Assembly (NCBI RefSeq): GCF_000002985.6
Contig: NC_003280.10
Location: 14,380,501-14,444,500, forward strand
DNA: 64,000 bases
Source: Caenorhabditis elegans
Lineage: Eukaryota; Nematoda; Chromadorea; Rhabditida; Rhabditidae
Reading direction: 5' to 3'
This document shows positions 43,501 through 54,520 of this stretch, one piece after another. Position 1 is the first letter of the stretch, and every line of letters starts with the position of its first letter. Both the position numbers and the translations under genes were made by a program. The notes beneath the pieces are model-generated. The model saw only the letters and a list, made by a program, of their open reading frames with translations. It did not search any database and was not told the origin of the DNA.

Positions 43501-44381
43501 CTCTCTTGGTGTGACCATGGCGACCACAAACACAAAATGTTGATGCGTAAAGGTGTACAAAAACTTGAATGCATTCTTGTAAGCTGCTCTCAGGAAAACT
43601 GCAGCTTCTCCTTCCAGATCACCGGCATTCTCAACATTCAGACCGGGCAAGTTTCGAATTGCAACCGCTGGAAACGGGTCTCGATACGGAGATTCTTTCG
43701 TTGCACTTGCCGCAACAATTAAACGATTATCGATGATTTTCGATACTGTGGACGCGTCTGGAGAATTCGCGGCAACTGCGATAGTGGATTCAGTGATGAG
43801 AGATAACTTCGAATTGAACGTGGAGCATGACCCGAGCTTTACAGAACCACACTGAAGAATTTGATTTGTGGGAAGGATTTGTAGGATTTTTGTGCGAACA
43901 TCTGTTGGGAAGGGGCGATTGTCTCTGAAAATAATAATTTGGATAAAGACGTGATGTTGATTAACTAGCTTTAAGCAAGATTTTCCATCTGCAGAGCACC
44001 AAGGAGAATCTTGAACCGGACCGAGTGAAACCTCATGTTGTATTGAAAAATTAGAAATTGATAAAGATGTTAGTCGGTTGAGAGATGCCACGTAGATCTG
44101 AAAGATTAAAATTACTCAGGTACCAACTATAGGCTTCTGCTTAGGCTTATTAGGCAGGCAGAAATGAGGGCGTGCCTAGCTTTCAAAAATGATAGTTTTC
44201 TCAAAATTCTCGAAATTGTGAGATGTCCTACCGTTTGTTGGTCCCTCGAGACAATAAAGTCGTCAATGTGTCCAGAAAAATGAAATAATTTTTGTTTCAC
44301 GCCTTCTGTTTCAAAGGGCGGCTGGGTTACCGCCCGCAGAAAATGGCTGATTAGGAGAAGAAACACCGATTCGGGGAGCAT
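37525..44381 (-). CDS. plx-2: PLX-2, plexin receptor
   Basis: Minus-strand exons: 44381-44232, 44097-43448, 43399-43147, 43096-42932, 42723-42589, 42535-42401, 42356-41699, 41636-41482, 41432-39516, 38894-38738, 38689-38519, 38469-38003, 37953-37774, 37728-37525. All phases agree, giving about 1,798 residues. Plexins are semaphorin receptors with an intracellular Ras/Rap-GAP. In order are a signal peptide (PESVFLLLISHFLRAVTQ), a sema domain (exons 1-5, CGSVKLGSCSTF), three Cys-rich PSI modules (CSSCMSSEYNCAWC; CLALSPSLSCGWC), IPT/TIG repeats (PTSGPIEGGTIIKIYG; GPISGGTRITLYG), one membrane segment (LLILGLLLFIVVTLTVM), a juxtamembrane coiled coil and a split GAP (RNSDSVVEKMFSKWMSICLY; PYSQRPRITQFEL; WANFVRNPQLVFD). 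It acts at the surface of epidermal and neural cells in semaphorin guidance. Confidence 0.93.
39110..39420. repeat. Degraded relative of the TTTTACTACG transposon in plx-2 intron 9
   Basis: TTTACTAGAACTACTTG...ACAAACTACAA matches the interior of 33768-34868 (34425-34455). CGTAGTAAAA units recur at 39339, 39383 and 39402. Ends and target duplication are not recognisable, so this is an old copy. Confidence 0.65.
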
Positions 44382-47300
44382 AATCGCATTTCTGAAAATA
44401 AGAAGATTTATGATCATTTCAGAAAAAAAGTAATAGAGAAATTTAAAAGAAGTTTAGCCAATTCAGAAATTTGAAAATAAAGGTACTAATATGCCTGCAT
44501 GTTTGACTAAAAGGCGATTAACTCCTAACTTCTACCAACTCATCGAAGTAATAAAACGTGACACCAAAAAAGAATTTACTAACCTCAATAGTATTTTGAT
44601 TAAAAATTTTCATGAAAAACCAAAAATGCAAAAACTAGGTTAATTCATTCCAAAAAAAAATGTAATAAATTTTTCCAACATAAGGAAATACCTGTGTCCA
44701 ATGTCTCCCCATTCTTCAATAACCACATAACCTATAAATCACTTGAAACGTGAACGAATTCAATGTTTAATTGTAATGCAATACAATACTTGACTGACCA
44801 TTTCCATCATGATCAATCAAACGAAAAAAAGTGAACCGATGGTCGTCGATGAAGCGAATCGGTTAGACATTTTTTGTGCAGACATTTACAAAATGGTCAT
44901 TTGTTTGTTACGTTTTGAAGAAGTACATTTGGATTAGTAAATACAATTTATAAATTTCTCATTTTATAGATTGTTTGAACCAAATTCAGAATTAACTAGT
45001 AGTGACCAAAATTTTTGTAGTTCTAGTTGTATAAGGCATAGATCACCTTGTAGGCAGGCAGGCAGTTATATTTTTTGAATAGAAGCCGTAGCCTTTTGGA
45101 GGTCCGTAGAGAAACATGTAATATTTTAAAAAGAAACGGAAACGTAAAATGAGGGGAAATGAGTAAAAATGACATAAATGTAATCCCCAAATGAGTTTTC
45201 GGTCCTATAGGGTCCAAACCAAAAATGGAACATGAAACTGAGAAGCAAAAGAAGATATGAAAAAGAGCACAAGCAAAAAAGAGCAAAAAATGGGATGGAC
45301 AATGAAAATAGATGGACGGACAAGGGGAAATGTGTCAGGAGGATCCGGAGGGACTGGGTAAGCCGGGTTGGGGGAAAATGAAATAGAAATATGTATGTAC
45401 ATACGAAAAAATCTGAAACTAGATAAATATTCATTAATGATCACTAACTCGGCAGACAGATGTTCAGTTTGTATTTGCGAAAAGTCGGGTAGAGAGCAAC
45501 CCGCGAATTATGTCAAAGAAAATGATTAATGAGTTTGATTCTAATCGATCACATGGTGAGGACTCCGGAACAGAGTGTGTAAAGTTTATAGTATTGATTA
45601 TTGAAATAGTGATGGTTATTTGTGGGGCAGTGGGATTTCATTTAAAAAAAAACTCCTTTAGTGCTAATATTTCAGAACGCCTTTACACAACATTTGGCAG
45701 TTTTGGGCCATATGGGTCTAGACTAAAATTTCACAAAAATTCAAATAATTGAAATAATTTGGATTATATCTTGAAAAACTGCCGACTGGTACAAAAATAA
45801 AAATGCATGCACATTAGGATCATTAGTAGGTGTTCTATATAGACTAAGGAAGCGTATATATATACAGCTAAGCCAAGACAAGGCACAAGCTTATGAGTTA
45901 ATGAGTTAATGAGCTGCGTGGCAGGTGATGACGGCGGAGCGCAAGAGACAACGGAAGACGGTGTCAAAAACAAACAGAGCGTGTTCTAGGGGTTAAGTAG
46001 GTTGTGAACCTATTAACATGAGAGTTTCAAGAAGAACTAAGAACACATGTACATAGGAAGGTTTTGCTCAATTGCCGGAGTTCCCTTATAAACATCGTGT
46101 CTGGAACCTAGTAGCGTTGTTTAAATTTTTTAAAAATTAGTTTTGTCTTTCGGTAACTTTCGATTCTTTGTAATTTTTCTACCAGCCGCACAGCCTTATT
46201 GCAAACTGAGTAACTGCTATTTTCTGACTGTAACTTTTCAAAAAACTTTATTTCTGCATAGTGAAATTGGCAGATTCAGCACTATTTTTGTAATCAAACC
46301 AGATTTTGCCTTACAAGTTTGCTTTGTTAGGACATTACAATTCTAATTCGATGAGATTGAAAAATTATTGTTGCCAGCTATCTCGTACCTATAAAGTATA
46401 AAGTTTTTATGATTAGATTAACACTTTCTATTGGGCAATCAAGTGGTGTAATACTTTCATGAATGTATACATGTGTATATGCCATAAATATCATGTGTGG
46501 TCAGAATGAATTATGCAAATTCGCTATGGTAAACACGTATATTTCAAAGTTAGGAAATTTGACTGGGTTTCAAAAATTTCAAAGACTAAAAAAAAACACT
46601 AAAATAATATATCCTACTATAATGATGATGATGACACCCGTAAATTTCCGCTCAAAACCGGGGGAACAATAGGATAATTGGTTATGAGTGTGTGTGAGCA
46701 CATAAAGAGCACTACTGAATAACTCGGAAAAAGATGGGGACAATGAGAAGAGGACCGTATATATATGCAAATAGCTGGATATAACAGAGAATGGAACAGG
46801 GAACTAGTATAGAGACAGCTGCCCAGTTTCTAAACATTGACTTTCGACAGAATGTTGGTCGTAAATGATAATTTAATTTTGATTTGAATTGTTTATTCAC
46901 AACCTGTTAAACAATTTTAATTGTCCAGGCATTTAAGTTAACGCCTTTTTCGTGGGCGGAGATTAAGAGCTACCCTTATAGTTTTTGAAATTAAGATGTG
47001 AGAAAATATTAAATAACTTTCAGAAACTCAAATGTTGTTAGAAACATGATCGAGCAAAACAGTAGAAAATGTTCATCTTGGAAACTTCGTAGAGTGAGAA
47101 AAAATGCGAACGATGATGAAAAGAAAATGATGATGAATCACTTTACTGCGTTGTACGCGTTGAGTACGACGATGGTAAATGTGAGCAAAAGGTTTGTAGT
47201 CGCAAGTTTGCACAGTTTACAACCAGACCAGTAGTGGTCTTGAAACATGGTGATCTAAATGGGAAAAAAAGCAAAAAAGGAAAAAAAGACAAGAGGAGAA

Positions 47301-50300
47301 AAGTCAAAAAGTGAGTATTTCATGCTCTCCGGGGGATAAGAAGAAAAATTCAATTAACCGTTTCCCGCCCGGCGTTTTGTTTCTTTTTCTTTTTTTATTC
47401 GGTAAGAGTATTTCTGAGTAAATTGAAAAAAAGGGAGGGGGGATTTAGAGAGACTTTCATTAATTCCTATAGTCATTGTTGCGAAAGTAAGGAAAGCTTT
47501 CTGGTGAAGTTATATTTTAGAGACTTCAAATCCCGAGTATGCGCTGTATGCAAAATCCTACAATTCTCGCTGGATCTTTGAAGATGTAGAAAAAGAATTT
47601 CAGTGGGTATAATTCTAAAATTACATAACTAAAATCGTATTTCTAAAGTGATTCCAGAATCAATAAGAAAATGACTACGATTGGTAATAAATGTTTGAAT
47701 ACAAAAGATTTCAGTTTCTTTCTCCGAGGAAATACTGTAATCCGGATCTGTCGAACTTTTAATTCTATATTCCATGCCCATAAGGTATGGACTAATTTTT
47801 TATCACATTTGACAGTTACTTCATTCGGATATTGATTCGGATATTGAATTACAACAGTGAATATAGAATTGTAAAAGTATAGGCCTTTCAATTACAAATC
47901 TTATTGATTTCAGAACAGATAAACATGGCAGAGATGAAAACTGATGAAAAATTCAACTAGGTTATAATAAATTTTGAAAAAAAGTGTTCGATGCTTCTGT
48001 TGAGATTAATATCAAACTGGCTAAAGTGAATACCAAACTCGAAATGGGAATTAAATTTGAAGCGACGGGTGGAAGCCATGGGGGCAGGAAAGCGGGTGAG
48101 GCACAATACTCATTAGGGAACATCAAAAAGTCATGGAAGCATGAAGGACAGGAAGTGCCTTCTGATGATGATGATGTGCAGAGACTTAGACATTGACACA
48201 ACCATTTCTTTAATTGCGATTTGAAATTTGATCCGCAATACGGGAAAACGGCCGGTGATGGGTGTGAAAAAAATTTTCAAAAAATTTTCCGTAGTACTTC
48301 TGAGAGGAAGGTAATTTAAAAATTAATCTGAGATACGAGAAAGACCCGTACAAAATAAAAAAAATACTTTGAAAAGGTAACTGGTAAGCATGTTCTGTAG
48401 GTGACAAGTTCATCTGAAACATTAGAAAAATGAATGGGCATGAAGGGGAAAGCGGCGACTTGGCGAGGACGAGAAGAAGGATAGGCTTGAATACATAAAT
48501 TATGAGATGCGGATTACGCAATTGACACAAAAGGGACACATTTAGAGGTTAGGTGAAAGGTGAGAGGAGTAGTGCTAAGGGGTGGTCGTAAACATAAAAA
48601 TGCAAAGAGCAGATATAAATAAGACAGCTAGGTTGATGAATGGGCCGTCAAGGTTAAGTACAGTAGAGGTTAGACCGATTTGAATTTTTTAGATGCATAT
48701 CTAGAGAGGGCTCATTAAACTATAGTGAATCGAAGTTTAGAAAATAATTAAATCAGTTTTAGATGACCGATGTCAAAATCGTTTTGGTAATTTTTTCTAA
48801 CATTTGAGTTGTCATTTATCTTTACGAAAGTACGTGGAACCTCGTAAAATTAAGTACCGTATTTCTTCTATTAGTAATTTACTGCTCAATTAGTACTGTT
48901 CAACTTTGACAACTTGTATTAAAAAACTTGTTAACTAACAATGTATTTGTTAGTTTACATTTTACAGCTTTTAGCTTAATATTTATTGGTTCGGTTTAAA
49001 CCTTTCATATATAACCTTTCAAAGTAAAACAGCGGTTGTAATACTTATTGAAAATATACGGTACCTTAAGGAAATATAAATGTCTGATGTGCAACTTGCC
49101 GGATGCCCGGTATAAATATCCATGTAAACTCGGATAAGCACAGGAGTAGAAAATGCAAATGAATGTGAGAGAGGAAGCATAAGAAAAGAGACAATGTATA
49201 ATATTCGGCGTCGTCTTTTTGCTCCTGTCCACGGGAGCCGCCGCCTTGCGTGTGCGACAGCAACAGAAGACACAACAAAATGGATGAGTTCTTTTTGGGT
49301 GCCAAAATTGGACGGAATTCGGAGAGGAAATTGGAAAATAAATGAGAATGAAAATAATGACAAATATTCAGTAATGCTAATTTCCACTGAGACAATGAAA
49401 TTTAGAAAACATACTAACTATAGTTGCAGTAGACAGAAGTGCTCTGGTCGAGCGGTTGTACTAATCTTTGTAATCATTTCAACACGGTTTTAACTCTAAA
49501 CATATAATATTTTGAGTTTAACTTTAGTGGAGCACCCTAATTCATTAGAAATTTTTCTGTTTTCAGGGTTTTTAGGAGGCAGAAGCCAGAAGCCAGTAAA
49601 ATTCCCAAAAAAAAAAATAATTTTTTAAGACTTCTTATTGTGTTGGCCAGGTTGTGAGGTAAACATTAAGGAATCTTTTTGGAAAATTGCTTTTTAATCG
49701 GGATTTTTTTGAGTTCTAGATAAAAAATAAACCAGCTCACATACAACAAAAATCAATCAAAATACTAAAAAAGCAAGTAAATAATTTTTGATATTATTGT
49801 CTGACATGCTCATGCTACAAAAACAAGCCAAAAGTAATCAGTGTCAGGAAAATCAAGTGAAAGATTAAATTTGTTCTGGGCGACAACTGAAAATTGAATC
49901 TAACAAATAATTGAGCTTTATAAACTATTGACTCTTGTCAGTGGAACCAAGACAACAAAAAGAGCTTTTGACACCCAGCCCGTGTGCTCACTCGCTTGCT
50001 CTTCCGCACCCCTATCGGGCCCTTCACCATGGTGTTGCCCTCACAAATGCGCCAAATGTGTGTGTATCTCATCCTTCCACCACCATCCGCTCAATGGAAT
50101 ATATTACATAAACAATAGAGGAACCCTTGGGTTTAGTTACTCCTCCGCCATTTACGACTGGCGGCGGCGTTCTCACCATTCAAGAGTCTCAAGTGGGTCT
50201 GCTTCGAGTAGCAGACAAATTCTTTGAGTTCGAGGAAAATGTTTCGAATATTTTAGAAGATGGATGAATTGAGACAAATGCAGTATATCAGCTTGAAAAC

Positions 50301-52199
50301 GTAGGTACAAATATGTCTGGCTCTCGGCGTTTTAGTCGGTCTACGCTTGCCTACAAAGCACGGGTGAAAATTTTTTACCTTTTTTAAGTTTCGGCAAATA
50401 ATGTGAAAAAGATTGTTATCACTAAAAAAGCAATAGTCAGGTAGGCAAGCAGGCATGTTAGCAGTGACTGTCTTTGTCATTTTCTGGTATTAACAGAAAA
50501 AAGAAAAAAGGACAACAAAAAATAGCAATCGTTTCGATTGTTTAATTTTTTTGAAAAAATCAAAAAAATTGTAGAAATACGGAACCATCGAAAAAATTGA
50601 ATTATTTCGAAAATGAAAAAGAGTTGTGAAAAATTGAAAAATCGAAAAAAAAATGGTTTCATTTTTTTTTCCAAAAATTGCAAACTGTTGAGGCGGTGTT
50701 TTTCAAAAAAAAAAACAGCGAAAAATCAAAAAAAAAACATCAAGTAGTCAAAATGATAAAACTAAATTTAATTCAAATTCCAAAACTGAAGGACTTAATG
50801 GTGTAATGAAATTCCATGTATAGGATGACATTGGAATTAAAGAAAGGGATCATGTGTTCTTCAATTTCAATTCCCATCTATCTCTTGCAAAATGCACAAA
50901 TAATTTTGGTTTTACGAGAGTGATGACACTTCTCAAGACATTTTGCGGGCTATGAGGGAAAATTGACATATGGAGGGTGTCAAGAGGCTGAGATGGTAAC
51001 CGGATGTGACATTGAAAAGGCTCAATAACAAAATAATATCAGGAAATGTGTGGTACTGTGGCAGCTTTTATACTGCTTTTTTTTAATCAAAAAGTTGTCA
51101 ACTTATAAATTACGTGCAAAATATTTCTATACTTCAGTTGTTGGAAACTTTTTGAAAAAAATTGAGACAACCGAGATATGAACCGTCAAAGCAATGGCGG
51201 TGCAAATTCACTATGGAGAATACGGACACAATCGAAATGCCAGCATCATAATAGCAGCATAATACCAAAACATTTGTTGAAAATTGATGTTAATCTTTCT
51301 AGGTTTATATTCACCTCGCCATTTCATTTTCTCTCTCGAAACCTTGTCGGCGCCACTTTTATGACCACCCATCCGTTTTCATTTCTCCCTCACCAGGGTG
51401 TCAAGTGTTATATCTTTCACTGATGTACATTTAACATTGTTTCATGTCCAATGAGTGTGAAGCAATCAACGACTCATCTCATTAGCTTTTAGTTTTAATC
51501 CGAACGGGTGATGAGCGAGAGAAGGGTATTGCAGAAATTGGTCAATAGAGAATTGAAAGATGGTTTTCAAAATATACTTTCGATAATGAGTAAAGAGGAT
51601 AAGGATAGAGTAAAAATTATGACAAAAACGGAATTAGCCAAACAGATTGCACTGAAATTTGCACAACTGTAGATTTAAAGTTGAAGGGCTAGCCAAAACA
51701 TTTTCTTTGAACTTTAATACTAGCTATAGATATATATTTCATTTTGAAAGGTATACAACAAAATAAAATACAAGAAAGAAACATAGCAGTTTGTTAAGCG
51801 CAATGAGTATTCGAAGGCAAGAGATGAATCTAATTATGACTTATTTCCTAGTCTCTTCTGTGTGCATCTTCTGTTGGCGGCATGTACATGAGCGGAAAAA
51901 AGAAAGGAAACTAAGGAGAGACCTCAATTCTAGTAAATGTATACGAAATATTGAGGAAATGATGACAACGCATTGAACAATTAAAATGTTCTAGAATTTA
52001 TTGAAAAGTATGGGTCAACTGTTGGCTTCCCAATATATCAACTCGTAAATTTGTTATTTTTAAAGGTGCAAAAGACTCAAAAAGAACGGAATCTGTCTTG
52101 AAAAATTGAAAGTATATTTTTGAAATACATATTTTCGAACATCAGAGATTCAGCCCCACCACAATGGTCCCTCATAAATTTTTGGCATTTAGTCAACGA

Positions 52200-52545
52200 T
52201 TAAAGGCGGAGTAGCGCCAGTGAGGAAAGTGTTAAAAACTACCCCTATGATGCCAAAATAATCGAATATCATACTAAAACTTAAAAAAAAAACTTTTTGC
52301 AAATTATTTTTTTATTGTTAAAAAGTGATAATTACTCAGTTTTTACCACTCACAATTTTGGAATTTGGCCAAAAATTTTCTCCTACATTTTCTATATCAT
52401 ACTTTACAAAATTTTCGCAATTTGCCAAAACTTTAACCGGAAATTATGAAATATCCAAAGTTTTTTGGATTGTTTTATTATGATACTCAATCGTTTTAGA
52501 TCATTTTTAGACAAAACTCTCCCTGGCCGTACTCCACCTTTAACT
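52200..52545. repeat. Foldback/MITE, second copy of the GGAGTAGCGCCAGTG family
   Basis: TTAAAGGCGGAGTAGCGCCA, GTGAGGAAAG on the left and CCCTGGCCGTACTCCACCTT, TAAC on the right pair as terminal inverted repeats. The internal AACTACCCCTATGATGCCAA matches ACCACTCCTATGGTGCCAAA at 35739. Confidence 0.8.
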
Positions 52546-52689
52546 ACACTAATTTGTTTTGTATTTTGAGTATTTTAAAAATTGGGTACTTTTCCGATTT
52601 GCCCTCAAAATGTTTCTGATATTTTTATTAATGAAAGATGATTTTTTGTGATTCCAGGACGAAAACGAATTAAATTTGAACCTAATTCA

Positions 52690-53040
52690 ATTTATCGTAC
52701 ATCCTCTATTAGTATGACATCAAATAACCAAACACCTTTGCGATGCAACTCAAATAAATATACACTGGAATACTATTGTGGTTCATGTTTTTACAAGATT
52801 TAAAACTAGCTAATAAAAACACTGTGAGTGAAAAACACTGTGATTTAAAACACTGTGAGTGTTATACTTACCGTATACACCCGAGTTTTAAAATTTTGAA
52901 AGATTATATCTTGGTTTAAAAAAGATAAGGTGTGTAAGTATTTGCTTACAAAACAATAGACAAAGAACAAATAAAAATTTTGGTACAAACTGTCAAAGTT
53001 TAACATTGAGGTGCAAAACTAATAGATGGTTACTATATTT
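52690..53040. repeat. CTATTAGT-family element
   Basis: ATCGTACATCCTCTATTAGT at the left and GAGGTGCAAAACTAATAGAT at the right resemble the ends of the nested nurf-1 intron elements (13376-13632). Confidence 0.55.
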
Positions 53041-54520
53041 AGGATACTCTAAAAAGTTTGATTTAAAAAAAAAACATTTGGAAAATGTAATCAAATCTTC
53101 CACAAAACAAAGCAATCAGTTTCACTAAAGCGTGAAGCAATAAGGCAACAGTCACACCCATCCCCCACTTGAAACTGTAAAAGCAGGAAGAGATGGCTAA
53201 TAACTGTTCCTCATGCCAAGAGAAAGAAGGCATTTACTCAAAATACGGCAATTAAATAAGAAGATGAACGAGGAGGAGGAGAAGAAGCCTACATCTTCAC
53301 AAGAATAAAACCAATCTGGCGCATTTTTGGGTGGTGAAGGGGGATGCATTGTTTGTGCCTTCCGTCTTCTGGGTCCCAATATATCATTTCGACCAATCTG
53401 GTCATCTGGATGACCACCACTACCGCTAACCCGATTTGGCTACTTTAATCGACCGAAATTGGCGGACTTGAGGAGAGAGGACCCAAGGCATGTGTCACGT
53501 TGGTATAACAAATCACTAAATGACGAGCTGTTAGGTAATAGCTGCATAATAGGGCGTCTAATAAAGCGGTAATATGATGGGGACATGGATGGCGGGTAGG
53601 AGAATTGTGGTCCCATCATTTCTCAGAACGTGGAAAAATTTACGTGTATGTGAGCGCAACTTTTCAATATCAGAAAATTTGAACGGTAAAAGTTGTTTAA
53701 AGTGAATAACTTGAGCATTACAAGGTCTAAAGTGGCTGAATTTAAACTATCGCTCAAATGACTTAGAAAACTTAGAAAACTCTCGAAAACATGTATTCAA
53801 AGAAACATATATTTTTATGTTTTCGTACGTTTCGAATTGTGTGCTATACTTTTCCGTAATTTCTCCAAGTGGTCCAATCCAGTTTTTCCCAGCTTTTTGC
53901 AATTCAAATGAGAATTTTAACGTTTTTTTTTATTTGGTAACAAGTCGGAGTGTGTTGTGAACTATTTATTGTGACCATATATTCTTTTGAGATTGCTGAT
54001 AGATAGATCTACTTATCAGTAATTAGTTGCACAACTTTTTTTTTCTTTTTTTGTTTTGGTTCAAAATATTGAACAGGGCCAGGAAATTGTGACAGTTGTA
54101 AAAGCTGCCACAATCAGAGAGGAAAAAGAACAAATTTAAAAAGTAGAGGCGACAGAAAAAAGACCTTTTTGAAAGGGAATTTGAGGACAATTAGGTAAGG
54201 GACAATAATAGAAGTAACCGATGAATGTTTGAAAGTTTTCGAAAGATTTTTTGGGGTTTTTTCACAGAAATTTTTCTTACAATTACAGGGAGAGATTTTG
54301 ATAGAAGAAAATGAGAAAAAATTAGCTGAAAATTTTAAGCCAAAAGGATAAACGGTGAGAAAGAATACTTTTTTTAAAGGATTTTTGAAATTTTAAAGAA
54401 TTTTTTTGAGTTTCGATTTGGATTAAAATTATATTTTCAGCAGTAAACAGGATTATATGAAGTGAATGAGGTAGGGAGAAAAAATGATAAAATAATTGGT
54501 GAGAAGGATATAACAAAGGC

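Larger units (their letters stand above)
44382..54520. other. 10-kb gene-free region upstream of plx-2
   Basis: Open frames here are short, without splice context or domain content, and none is called. It should contain the plx-2 promoter at its left end. Visible items are GGCAGGC repeats (44148, 45050), GAGTTAAT tandem units (45893-45912), a CTATTAGT-family end (48855-48900), the GGAGTAGCGCCAGTG foldback (52200-52545) and a CTATTAGT element (52690-53040). Purine-rich stretches (47260-47350) also occur. A long empty region next to a developmental receptor gene may hold distal enhancers or unannotated ncRNA; that is inference. Confidence 0.55.

Noticed and set aside
45023-45444. Overlapping minus-strand frames rich in Phe/Leu/Ser
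   Set aside because: They resemble membrane segments only because of a T-rich strand; no start or splice context.
49928-50227. 99-residue frame in the gap upstream of plx-2
   Set aside because: Somewhat GC-rich but no splice sites in phase and no domain or codon-bias support.
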